Source: Acidobacteriota bacterium
GTDB lineage: Bacteria > Actinomycetota > Acidimicrobiia > Acidimicrobiales > SHLQ01
Reading direction: 5' to 3'
Length of the DNA stretch: 6,309 nucleotides
NCBI GenBank assembly: GCA_022562835.1
Contig: JADFOM010000153.1
Coordinates: 1-6,309 of the forward strand
Shown here piece after piece: positions 1 to 5,348 of the stretch. The position numbers and the translations under genes were made by a program. Each line of letters starts with the position of its first letter. Position 1 is the stretch's first letter. The notes under the pieces were generated by a model, which was not told the origin of the DNA, searched no databases, and saw nothing but the letters and a program-made list of their open reading frames with translations.

Positions 1-564
1 CTTCGGGACATGCCGGTCCTCTGCTGGGACCGAGTTCGCTACATCGGTGACCGAGTAGCCGCGGTGGCGGCGGAGACCGCTGAAGCCGCCGACGAGGCGC
101 TCAGCCGTATCGAGGTCGACTATGAAACGTTGCCGGCGGTGTTCGATCCGAACAACCCGACGTTCCCGGGAACCCGGATCGATGACTTGTTCTCGTCAGG
201 TAGGCCGGAGTTTCTCATGTATGGCGGCAATAGCGCCGACTCCGAATTGGTTGGATTCGCCTGGTATGTCAAGACAACGGCGACCACACCGCCCCCTGGC
301 TTTGCGGGCAACAATGACTGGTGGCACCGTCATCCGACGCTGTGTTTCAACAACGATATGCGGGTTATCGCTAACGGTCCCTGCACCTCGAACGGCACAA
401 ACGTCAACCTCTCCGAGTACTGGATGAGCCACGCTTGGATCGTCGAGGGTTGGAACACCAAATCCGACGTCTTCATGAACCATCATCCGTGCCTAATGCC
501 CGGTGGACCGGCGGCAGATGGTGATCCCTGCTGGGATGTGGCCGAGAGCGGCGGAGGCCACTGA
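1..564 (+). CDS. Chimeric ORF, 5'-partial: xanthine dehydrogenase-like hammerhead fragment fused to His/Cys-rich protein of unknown function
   Basis: The frame is open to the first base of the window (Leu-Arg-Asp before the first ATG at 10), so the true start lies upstream. Residues up to about position 150 (PVLCWDRVRYIGDRVAAVAA, then VDYETLPAVFDP) match the pattern of the a/b hammerhead domain of molybdopterin-binding large subunits of the xanthine dehydrogenase/aldehyde oxidase/CO dehydrogenase family. After DP the protein departs from that family: no Moco-binding domains follow. Instead there is a compact domain with PEFLMYGG, a GFAGNNDWWHRHPTLCF segment, SHAWIVEGW and a tail with four His and two Cys. 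I recall similar small proteins of unknown function in actinobacteria; their His-rich motif could bind metal, which is inference. The natural protein would be about 750 residues for the first family, or about 150-250 for the second. The ORF may be a real fusion, a deletion scar or an assembly join. Confidence 0.6.
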   Translation, partial: LRDMPVLCWDRVRYIGDRVAAVAAETAEAADEALSRIEVDYETLPAVFDPNNPTFPGTRIDDLFSSGRPEFLMYGGNSADSELVGFAWYVKTTATTPPPGFAGNNDWWHRHPTLCFNNDMRVIANGPCTSNGTNVNLSEYWMSHAWIVEGWNTKSDVFMNHHPCLMPGGPAADGDPCWDVAESGGGH

Positions 565-637
565 GTCCGCTGCTTCCAAAATCTCTTTGGACGGCCAAAA
601 CCGACCCGATGTGTCGTAGGCTTGGGCTCCGCAACAC

Positions 638-710
638 GCGCCTCTAGCTCAATTGGCAGAGCATCGGACTCTTAATCCGCAGGTTCTGGGTTCAAGTCCC
701 AGGGGGCGCA
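638..710 (+). tRNA. tRNA-Lys (anticodon CTT)
   Basis: A full cloverleaf can be drawn by hand. The acceptor stem is 638-644 with 703-709 (seven pairs, one G-T). The D arm is GCTC/GAGC at 647-650 and 659-662, with GG in the loop. The anticodon stem is 664-668 with 676-680, with a T-C mismatch at its base. The seven-base loop CTCTTAA at 669-675 gives anticodon CTT at 671-673. The variable loop has five bases, and the T arm is CTGGG/CCCAG around TTCAAGT at 686-702. The discriminator base is A at 710. The next bases are CCG, so CCA is not encoded and must be added enzymatically, as is common in actinobacteria. A TANNNT-type -10 candidate (TAGGCT, 617-622) lies 15 bases upstream, with no convincing -35. 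The neighbouring genes are unrelated to translation. Confidence 0.96.
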
Positions 711-712
711 CC

Positions 713-780
713 GAGCCAACACAGGACGGTACCGAGATACTCACCGTCCTTGCAGCAATCGATCTGCCCCGATTTGGCTC
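713..780 (+). terminator. Nested inverted repeats downstream of tRNA-Lys, possible terminator or processing structure
   Basis: AGGACGGT at 723-730 pairs perfectly with ACCGTCCT at 743-750 across a 12-base loop. This hairpin sits inside an outer pair, GAGCCAA at 713-719 with TTGGCTC at 774-780. The inner hairpin starts 12 bases after the mature tRNA end, where a terminator or 3'-processing signal would lie. There is no T-run after either stem, so this is not a canonical intrinsic terminator. The rest of the 257-base gap (711-967) shows no convincing gene; the short ORFs across it have no recognisable protein character. Confidence 0.35.
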
Positions 781-950
781 CCGAGGAGCGACCGTGTCGT
801 TGCTGTGATGTTGCCGCGCAATGTCGCGGGGCGTCTAGCTCTAGATGTCTGGTCGTCGGGCCTGCGGTGGTAAACATGTGCGCCCCCTCGGTTTCAAATT
901 CTGCGCGATTCGAACAATCGGACCTGTCTTGATAGTGCGACGACTACACA

Positions 951-958
951 AGAGAAAG
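951..958 (+). promoter_or_regulatory. Weak ribosome binding site that favours the GTG start at 968
   Basis: The purine-rich AGAGAAAG lies nine bases before GTG 968. The open frame extends back to ATG 845 and contains other possible starts (TTG 929, GTG 935), but only the start at 968 gives a short basic n-region directly before the hydrophobic lipoprotein signal. Confidence 0.4.
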
Positions 959-967
959 CGAGCAACG

Positions 968-1483
968 GTGAAGAGCAGAGCGATCGGATCGATGTTGGTG
1001 GTGTTCCTGATGTTTGCGGCTGGCTGTGGCGGCGACGATGACACCGATGCGGCCGCGGGTTCGACAGACGTCAATACCTCCGTCGCAGTTCCTGCCGATG
1101 AATCAACAGCCGTTGCGCCTCCCACAACGGCAGCGGCAGCCACCACCGCGGCACCGACTACAACGGCCGGGTACGAGGCGGCTCCCAGCGCGCTGGCGAA
1201 CCAGTGCCCCCGCGCTTTGGCGACCTCCATGTTCGCTTCTGGCGAGCTGCTCAATGCCATCGAGATTGACGAGATTTCCTATGCGGTTCTCGGCTCGGAC
1301 GACTCTCTCAGATACCAAGCTGGAGAGATGGGCTCGGCCATGGAGCAATTTGGACAGCGCTTGATCGACGCGGCGCCAACGGAGCGCTCCGCTGACGGCC
1401 AGTTCCTTCAGTCCGAGGAGTTTCAGCAATTGGCAACCGAGATCGTCGACGCATGCCTCGACGCCGGTTGGGAGAAACCCTAG
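968..1483 (+). CDS. Small secreted lipoprotein of unknown function
   Basis: From the GTG at 968 the product has 171 residues. Residues 1-20 form a type II signal peptide: a basic start (VKSR), a hydrophobic core (MLVVFLMF) and the lipobox A-A-G-C, with Cys20 as the lipid-modified residue. An acidic stretch (GGDDDTD) follows, then a low-complexity Ala/Pro/Thr linker at about residues 41-68, typical of spacers that hold a domain away from the actinobacterial membrane. The folded part (about 74-171) is mostly helical by eye and contains two cysteines, Cys80 (NQCPRAL) and Cys163 (VDACLDAGW), which could form a disulfide in the exported protein. I do not recognise the family of this domain. The protein is expected on the outer face of the cytoplasmic membrane. 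It is followed after 108 bases by an oxidoreductase, with a palindrome in the gap, so a shared transcript is possible but not shown. Confidence 0.8.
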   Translation: MKSRAIGSMLVVFLMFAAGCGGDDDTDAAAGSTDVNTSVAVPADESTAVAPPTTAAAATTAAPTTTAGYEAAPSALANQCPRALATSMFASGELLNAIEIDEISYAVLGSDDSLRYQAGEMGSAMEQFGQRLIDAAPTERSADGQFLQSEEFQQLATEIVDACLDAGWEKP

Positions 1484-1502
1484 GTCTCTAGATAGCGCTT
1501 GT

Positions 1503-1517
1503 GGCAACTGAGTTGCC
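1503..1517. repeat. 15-base palindrome between lipoprotein and oxidoreductase genes
   Basis: GGCAACT at 1503-1509 is the exact reverse complement of AGTTGCC at 1511-1517, with one central base. As DNA it has the size and symmetry of a dimeric repressor operator. As RNA it would form a six-pair stem with a three-base loop. No T-run follows. It begins 20 bases after the lipoprotein stop codon and ends 75 bases before the next start. Confidence 0.4.
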
Positions 1518-1582
1518 CGGCAGTGCATCGACATCTGACGCTCTGCAGCCGACGAGTAGCGTGGCATTCACGCCAAGCGCCT

Positions 1583-1586
1583 GGAG
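1583..1586 (+). promoter_or_regulatory. Ribosome binding site for the oxidoreductase, decides the ATG at 1592
   Basis: GGAG (within GGAGACGAG) ends five bases before ATG 1592. The frame is open 31 codons further upstream (to 1499), but those codons encode no family-like sequence and overlap the palindrome at 1503-1517. The ATG at 1592 places the FAD-binding strand at the usual N-terminal position. Confidence 0.65.
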
Positions 1587-1591
1587 ACGAG

Positions 1592-3004
1592 ATGCACGAA
1601 TCGCCGATAACCGCTGACTATGTGATCAAGGGTGCCGGCGCAGTCGGAATGGCTTTCGCCGACTCGATCTTCACCGAGACGGACGCCACGATGGTCATCG
1701 TCGATCGACACGATCGACCAGGGGGCCACTGGAACGACGCCTATCCGTTCGTCAGGCTTCACCAACCATCGAGCTCATACGGCGTAAACTCCGCTCCACT
1801 CGGCACCGGAGCAACCGATACGATCGGGCTCAATGCGGGATACGAAGAGCTGGCGTCGGGCCAAGAGGTCCTAAGCCACTTCGATCTTGTGATGAGTCAG
1901 ACCTTCCTTCCGTCGGGTCGGGTGCACTACTTCCCGATGAGCGAAATCGACGACGAAGGCGTCGTGACATCGCTGCTGTCCGGTGAGAGGTTTCATGTCG
2001 AGGCAGGCCGATTCGTCGACGGCACTCACTCCGCAATGAGCGTGCCTTCGACCACCGCACCGACCTACACCGTGTCGCCGGAGATGACGTGTGTAGCGGT
2101 GAACGAACTTTCACGCCGCGCTCCAACCTTCGACGAATTTGTCGTAATCGGTGCAGGCAAGACGGGAATGGATGCGTGTATTTGGCTGCTCAACAACGGG
2201 GCTGATCCCAGCCAGGTGAAATGGATCGTCCCCCGCGATTCCTGGGTCCTCAACCGCGGAAATGTGCAGTTTGGCGAGGCTCACTTTGCCCGGCTCTGCA
2301 AGAGCATCGCGGATCAGGCCGAGGCCGCTGCTCTTTCCGACTCGATTGATGAGGTGTTCTCGAGGCTCGAGGGAGCAGGTGAGATCAGCCGCCTTGACCC
2401 GAATGTTGAACCCGGGGCATATCACTGCGCGATCCTCAGCGACGCTGAGATGACGCAGCTGCGCAGCGTCGGTGAGATTGTGCGACTTGGCCGCGTGGTC
2501 GCTATCCACGCCGATCGTATGGAGCTCAAACGGGGCGAGATTCCTACTTCGCAGAACGTTCTGCATGTTGACTGCTCCGCCGCGGGGATCCCCTCGCACC
2601 CTGAAACGACGATCTTCGACGGTGACCGAATTACCCTCCAGTGGGTCCGCACCTGCCAACCAACGTTTAGCGCGGCTCTCATCGGCTTTGTCGAATCGGC
2701 CTTCGATGACGACGAGACCAAGAACCGCTTGTGTGCGCCGATCATGCCGCCGACCGTGCCCTTTGACATGCTCCGTGTTCTGCGGGTCAATCTCGCGAAC
2801 CGAAGCGCATGGAACAACTATCCGAACATTGGCGACTGGATGACAAGATCGCGCCTAGAAGGGTTCTCGAAGCTTGCTCAGACCCAACTTGCGGTCGACC
2901 CGAAAGCGGCCGACCACCTGGAGCGTTACCTCTCCCATGTTGCTTCCGCGATGGCCAACCTCGACAAACTGTTGGCGAAATCCGATGGCGGAGTGCCGCA
3001 GTGA
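1592..3004 (+). CDS. FAD/NAD(P)-binding oxidoreductase, flavin-containing monooxygenase-like
   Basis: This is a complete 470-residue protein. Residues 9-19 (DYVIKGAGAVG) form the first Rossmann strand with the dinucleotide motif G14-A-G-A-V-G19. The second strand, MVIVDRHDRPGGHW (34-47), ends in the acidic residue that normally holds the FAD ribose and continues into the GGHW and YPFVRLHQP segments seen in FMO-like flavoproteins. A second nucleotide-binding motif, VVIGAGKTGMD (184-194), is the expected NAD(P)H site and is followed by the strand VKWIVPRDSWVLNR. The canonical FMO signature FxGxxxHxxx(Y/F) is not evident, so this is a relative rather than a classical FMO or Baeyer-Villiger enzyme. 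The likely chemistry is NAD(P)H-dependent flavin oxidation or oxygenation of an unknown small molecule in the cytoplasm. Lys13 is a slightly unusual residue in an otherwise hydrophobic first strand. The gene appears intact, and 163 bases separate it from the next gene. Confidence 0.85.
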   Translation: MHESPITADYVIKGAGAVGMAFADSIFTETDATMVIVDRHDRPGGHWNDAYPFVRLHQPSSSYGVNSAPLGTGATDTIGLNAGYEELASGQEVLSHFDLVMSQTFLPSGRVHYFPMSEIDDEGVVTSLLSGERFHVEAGRFVDGTHSAMSVPSTTAPTYTVSPEMTCVAVNELSRRAPTFDEFVVIGAGKTGMDACIWLLNNGADPSQVKWIVPRDSWVLNRGNVQFGEAHFARLCKSIADQAEAAALSDSIDEVFSRLEGAGEISRLDPNVEPGAYHCAILSDAEMTQLRSVGEIVRLGRVVAIHADRMELKRGEIPTSQNVLHVDCSAAGIPSHPETTIFDGDRITLQWVRTCQPTFSAALIGFVESAFDDDETKNRLCAPIMPPTVPFDMLRVLRVNLANRSAWNNYPNIGDWMTRSRLEGFSKLAQTQLAVDPKAADHLERYLSHVASAMANLDKLLAKSDGGVPQ

Positions 3005-3117
3005 CCATCCATCGCACGCCAAACTCACCATTGGACTCCGTATAGGCCGAACGACCGTTTCTCGAGTTGCGGCTAAAGCGCCCACGCAGAAGGTCGATCA
3101 TCTGTCCATACCCCTTG

Positions 3118-3135
3118 CCGCAACGCCTATTGCGG
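3118..3135 (+). promoter_or_regulatory. Hairpin in the leader of the secretion cassette
   Basis: CCGCAA at 3118-3123 pairs with TTGCGG at 3130-3135 around a six-base loop, with a possible extra G-T pair outside. It lies 32 bases before the start codon of the first secreted protein, in the 163-base gap 3005-3167. It could be the terminator of the oxidoreductase gene or a structured 5' leader. No T-run follows it. A TATAGG element at 3041-3046 is a possible -10 box but has no clear -35 partner. No gene is seen in this gap. Confidence 0.3.
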
Positions 3136-3167
3136 TTCTATCGAACGTCGAGTTCCAGAACGGATTG

Positions 3168-3572
3168 ATGAAGATGAAATCGAAACGAATCGCAACAGCT
3201 GCACTTATTGGTGTCCTCGGCGCCGGCCTCGTCGGAGCGTCGGCTGCGACCTTGGGTGGATTGACCGGAGGAAGTCTCGGCAGCGACGACCAGGTCGTCG
3301 CCGGATGTGACAGCGACGGAATCGTGACCGACTACACAGCTTCGTACAACGCCACCTCACAGACCTACGAAGTGACGGCGGTGGACTTCACCTCGGTGGA
3401 CGCCGCGTGTAACGGAAAGGCTGCGACGGTCTCGCTGCGCAACGGCACCACGAACCTCGGCACGACCAATGCCGCTAGCATCACGGTCACCGCTGGCGCA
3501 TTCTCGATGACCCTGGCAGCCCCGGTTACGGCATCATCGGTCACGGGTCTGTCGCTTCTCATCTCGGGCTGA
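3168..3572 (+). CDS. Small secreted protein with AATLGG cleavage-site motif, candidate substrate of the SipW-like peptidase
   Basis: The product has 134 residues. The start could be ATG 3168 or ATG 3174; the purine stretch AGAACGGA (3157-3164) sits at a better distance from 3174, and either start gives a good signal peptide. The n-region MKMKSKR is followed by a hydrophobic core, AALIGVLGAGLVG, and an A-S-A site, with predicted cleavage after Ala26. Immediately after come A-T-L-G-G and a Gly/Ser-rich turn. The mature part of about 108 residues is rich in Thr, Ser, Val and Ala and looks all-beta, with two cysteines (Cys47 in AGCDSDG, Cys81 in DAACNGK) well placed for one disulfide. I recall similar small ATLGG proteins next to signal peptidases in other actinobacteria, but no function. 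It is the first gene of a four-gene run; the next start is 13 bases downstream. An extracellular structural or surface role is inference. Confidence 0.82.
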   Translation: MKMKSKRIATAALIGVLGAGLVGASAATLGGLTGGSLGSDDQVVAGCDSDGIVTDYTASYNATSQTYEVTAVDFTSVDAACNGKAATVSLRNGTTNLGTTNAASITVTAGAFSMTLAAPVTASSVTGLSLLISG

Positions 3573-3585
3573 GCCGGGTCGACGA

Positions 3586-4302
3586 ATGATCCGGAGGGGC
3601 CGACGACCGACGGCCGCGTTCGCGCTGTGCGCAATCTTCTTCGGTTGGACCCTCGGCGCCGGACGTGCGGCGACGCTCGGTGGTGTCAGTTCGGGGACAT
3701 TGATCTCGTCGGACTCATCGAGCACGCCGAACACCCCAACTATTGAAGCCTGTGACAACTTCAGCGGATCGAATGGCGAGTCGATGTCGGGACGAACCGT
3801 CGTCGACTCAGTGGCGTGTTCTGACCGTGTGTGGACCAGCCACTCTGGCACTTGGTCGATTAAGGCGAACAAAGGCGCGTCGACTTCGACCTCCCCGGCG
3901 GTGGTGACGGTTGGCACCGAATTCCAGAACGGAACGACCCGGGTGGACGTCTCCAACGTAAACACCGGCAGCCGCCTCGGCGGGCTCGTCGCATCGCATG
4001 ATGGAACCTCTACCTACCTGGCCGCAGTCATGATCAACGACTCCCCCGACCGGGTCGAGCTGGTAATCGTCGTCGACGGGACGTCGACGGTGATTGCCAC
4101 GTCCAACCCAACCTTCGCCGCTACAAACAGGCTCGTCCTGACGCGATTTGGAGCGGCCGTAGCGGTCAGCCTCAACTCGACGACGACGATCAATACGACG
4201 TTGAGTGCTAGCCAGGTCACTTCCCTCGGGTCCGGAGGCCGATCCGGCCTGTTCGGTGGGCACCAATCGGTCCAATTCGACGACTTCGTGGCGACCAAAT
4301 GA
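3586..4302 (+). CDS. Secreted protein with probable concanavalin A/LamG-like domain, second AATLGG protein
   Basis: The product has 238 residues. A basic n-region (MIRRGRR) and hydrophobic core (AFALCAIFFGWTLG) end at G-R-A, with predicted cleavage after Ala28. The following A-T-L-G-G-V-S-S-G-T-L repeats the motif at the same place in the upstream protein. After a Ser/Thr/Pro spacer (41-53), residues 56-237 have the layout of a jelly-roll lectin-type domain: an opening CDNFSG, GRTVVDS, VWTSHSGTWSI, alternating strands such as RLGGLVASHDGTSTYLAAVM and RVELVIVVDG, and the closing FDDFVATK. Domains of this kind often bind carbohydrate, but I see no catalytic residues and assign no ligand. Cys57 and Cys78 could pair. 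There is no strong Shine-Dalgarno before ATG 3586. The stop overlaps the peptidase start (ATGA, 4299-4302), indicating translational coupling to it. Confidence 0.82.
   Translation: MIRRGRRPTAAFALCAIFFGWTLGAGRAATLGGVSSGTLISSDSSSTPNTPTIEACDNFSGSNGESMSGRTVVDSVACSDRVWTSHSGTWSIKANKGASTSTSPAVVTVGTEFQNGTTRVDVSNVNTGSRLGGLVASHDGTSTYLAAVMINDSPDRVELVIVVDGTSTVIATSNPTFAATNRLVLTRFGAAVAVSLNSTTTINTTLSASQVTSLGSGGRSGLFGGHQSVQFDDFVATK
4299..4302 (+). other. ATGA stop-start overlap
   Basis: The ATG of the signal peptidase (4299-4301) overlaps the TGA of the lectin-like protein (4300-4302). Such overlaps usually mean that ribosomes finishing the first gene re-initiate on the second, which ties peptidase output to substrate output. 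Confidence 0.9.
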
Positions 4303-4838
4303 ACACGAGTCTGCGCCACCTCGCTCGATGGTCGGTTGCGATCGCCGGGATCGTCATCGTCGTTGGATTCTGGCCGAGCCGTTTCGGCGGTGCGACTACC
4401 ATGGTCGTAGTCCAGGGCGACTCCATGCTCCCGACGGCCCGTAACGGCGATCTACTCCTCAGCCGTTCACAACGGCACTACGAGGTTGGCGACCTTATAG
4501 TCTACGAGACCCACCCCGCGCCGACAAAGGTGATTCATCGGATCACAGAGGTCCTGAGCGACGGCTCGTTCGTGACACAGGGCGACAACCGCACCACGGC
4601 GGATGCCGTTCGCCCCACACCCTCCGACGTAATCGGTAAGGAACGCTTCACCATCCCCTATGGGGGCTACATACTCTGGCTCTGCTCGCGCTGGTGGACA
4701 CTCGGTCTTGTAACTGGGCTACTAATCACGCTGCGACTCCTGCGCGATCCCCAGCCCACAACAGCGGTGACACCCGAGCCGTCGGTCGTGCCTAAACCCG
4801 CTTGCGTCGCGAACCCGTCGATAGAAGATATGCGGTGA
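4299..4838 (+). CDS. SipW-like (archaeal/ER-type) signal peptidase I
   Basis: This 179-residue membrane protease would cut signal peptides on the outer face of the cytoplasmic membrane. The N-terminal membrane segment is about residues 9-28. The catalytic box V-Q-G-D-S-M-L-P-T contains nucleophile Ser42. The second conserved box, VIHRITEV (78-85), carries His80 where typical bacterial signal peptidases carry the catalytic lysine; Ser-His is the hallmark of the SipW/archaeal/ER branch. FVTQGDNRTTADAVRP (91-106) is the third box with Asp96 and Asp102. A second membrane segment lies at about 123-148, followed by a Pro/Thr/Val-rich cytoplasmic tail. Length and topology fit this branch. The start overlaps the stop of the upstream secreted protein. 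That, and the shared cleavage motif in the two upstream proteins, suggest it is devoted to them. Equating it with Bacillus sipW would overstate the relation, so no symbol is given. Confidence 0.9.
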   Translation: MNTSLRHLARWSVAIAGIVIVVGFWPSRFGGATTMVVVQGDSMLPTARNGDLLLSRSQRHYEVGDLIVYETHPAPTKVIHRITEVLSDGSFVTQGDNRTTADAVRPTPSDVIGKERFTIPYGGYILWLCSRWWTLGLVTGLLITLRLLRDPQPTTAVTPEPSVVPKPACVANPSIEDMR

Positions 4839-4845
4839 CAGACCG

Positions 4846-5214
4846 ATGGCGTTAGAAACAGACCACCTCGATCGCCTACTTGACGCGATGGCCGAACTCG
4901 AAGACGCTGCGCGGTCCAACATCGATCGCAGCATCCAGATCCAACATCGGATTCACCGGATACGCGATCAGATTCAAGCCGGGACGCCCCTACTCGAAGT
5001 TGTGCGAGGAGAAGAGGAGCCGCGAATCGTCGAACTTCTCAGCGAGACCGCGACGACCCTCAACACCGTGGGGGCCGAGCTCCGAGCCGCCAAGGCGTTA
5101 GCCCTTCGCGCTGAGGGACTCACAATCGATTCGATCGCGGAACTGTTCGGCGTCAGCCGCCAGCGGATCTCTGCCCTCCTGCGCCAGCCCTCAGCCAGTC
5201 CGCTGAAGAGTTGA
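4846..5214 (+). CDS. Small helix-turn-helix DNA-binding protein
   Basis: The product has 122 residues. The ATG lies seven bases after the stop of the signal peptidase, so it is probably co-transcribed; the Shine-Dalgarno is weak. Residues 5-83 are predicted by eye to be long charged helices (DHLDRLLDAMAELEDAARSN and so on), with a VVRGEEEPRIVELLSE segment in the middle, possibly a dimerisation region. Residues 84-113 form a clear helix-turn-helix, with LTIDSIAELFGVSRQRISAL as turn and recognition helix, similar to resolvase-type and sigma region 4 helix-turn-helices. No recombinase catalytic domain is present and the length is too short for a sigma factor. I recall actinobacterial proteins with this same layout but no known target. 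It may regulate the cassette or its own operon, for instance through an inverted repeat in the leader; this is inference. It could also be an unrelated downstream neighbour. Confidence 0.75.
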   Translation: MALETDHLDRLLDAMAELEDAARSNIDRSIQIQHRIHRIRDQIQAGTPLLEVVRGEEEPRIVELLSETATTLNTVGAELRAAKALALRAEGLTIDSIAELFGVSRQRISALLRQPSASPLKS

Positions 5215-5225
5215 GCCCACAGATA

Positions 5226-5247
5226 CGCGCCCAGTCGACGAGGCGCG
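5226..5247 (+). terminator. Possible weak terminator hairpin after the regulator gene
   Basis: CGCGCC at 5226-5231 pairs with GGCGCG at 5242-5247 across a ten-base loop, 11 bases after the regulator stop. A pyrimidine-rich stretch (CCATTTCTCTCCC) follows about ten bases later, but there is no true T-run. The position fits the end of the four-gene operon. Confidence 0.35.
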
Positions 5248-5279
5248 ATCTGTTGCCATTTCTCTCCCGCCAGGGGCAG

Positions 5280-5313
5280 GCTATTTAGGCCAAGTCGAAT
5301 AGCCCGTTAATCT
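5280..5313 (+). promoter_or_regulatory. Putative promoter region for the FAD monooxygenase gene
   Basis: TAATCT at 5308-5313 fits the TANNNT -10 consensus, lies about 20 bases before the ribosome binding site, and has only a weak -35 candidate (TTAGGC, 5285-5290, spacing 17). The two elements straddle a short inverted repeat, GCTATT (5280-5285) and AATAGC (5298-5303), which could serve as an operator. The gap 5215-5348 contains no gene. Confidence 0.25.
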
Positions 5314-5332
5314 GATGCTTCCGAAGAATATC

Positions 5333-5340
5333 GAGAGGGG
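5333..5340 (+). promoter_or_regulatory. Strong ribosome binding site supporting a TTG start at 5349
   Basis: GAGAGGGG ends eight bases before TTG 5349. The alternative GTG at 5367 has GGGAG at 5351-5355, 11 bases upstream, which is less well placed. Both starts keep the full FAD-binding motif. Confidence 0.5.
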
Positions 5341-5348
5341 CCAATTCG

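Noticed and set aside
1113..1175. Possible trinucleotide repeat in the lipoprotein gene
   Set aside because: The Ala/Thr/Pro bias comes from mixed codons without a regular unit. It is a typical lipoprotein linker, not a DNA repeat.
638..1483. Genomic island inserted at tRNA-Lys
   Set aside because: There is no integrase and no direct repeat of the tRNA 3' end, and the downstream genes match the base composition of the rest of the window.
834..1493. CTCTAGAT repeated at 839-846 and 1486-1493 on both sides of the lipoprotein gene, with a TCTAG-ct-CTAGA inverted repeat at 834-845
   Set aside because: Eight-base matches are frequent by chance, the flanks differ, and there is no transposase or other sign of a mobile unit.
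1103..1567. 154-codon open frame on the minus strand across the lipoprotein gene
   Set aside because: It is opposite a gene with a clear signal peptide and lipobox. Its Arg/Cys-rich product has no recognisable domain and looks like a shadow of the Ala/Thr-rich linker.
2111..2659. 182-codon open frame on the minus strand within the FMO-like gene
   Set aside because: The plus strand carries two intact nucleotide-binding motifs in frame. The minus-strand product shows no family features.
2874..3167. In-frame upstream extension of the first secreted protein, back into the oxidoreductase gene
   Set aside because: The extension would put about 98 residues before a well-formed signal peptide, which would then be internal. 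The starts at 3168 or 3174 give a normal exported protein.
3153..3933. Direct repeat TTCCAGAACGGA at 3153-3164 and 3922-3933
   Set aside because: A 12-base match is expected about once by chance in a window of this size. One copy is in a leader and the other inside a coding domain, with no shared flanks.
5084..5190. Resolvase or sigma-factor fragment suggested by the helix-turn-helix in the 122-residue protein
   Set aside because: The N-terminal part is a complete helical region with its own start next to the peptidase stop. There is no catalytic serine domain or sigma region 2.
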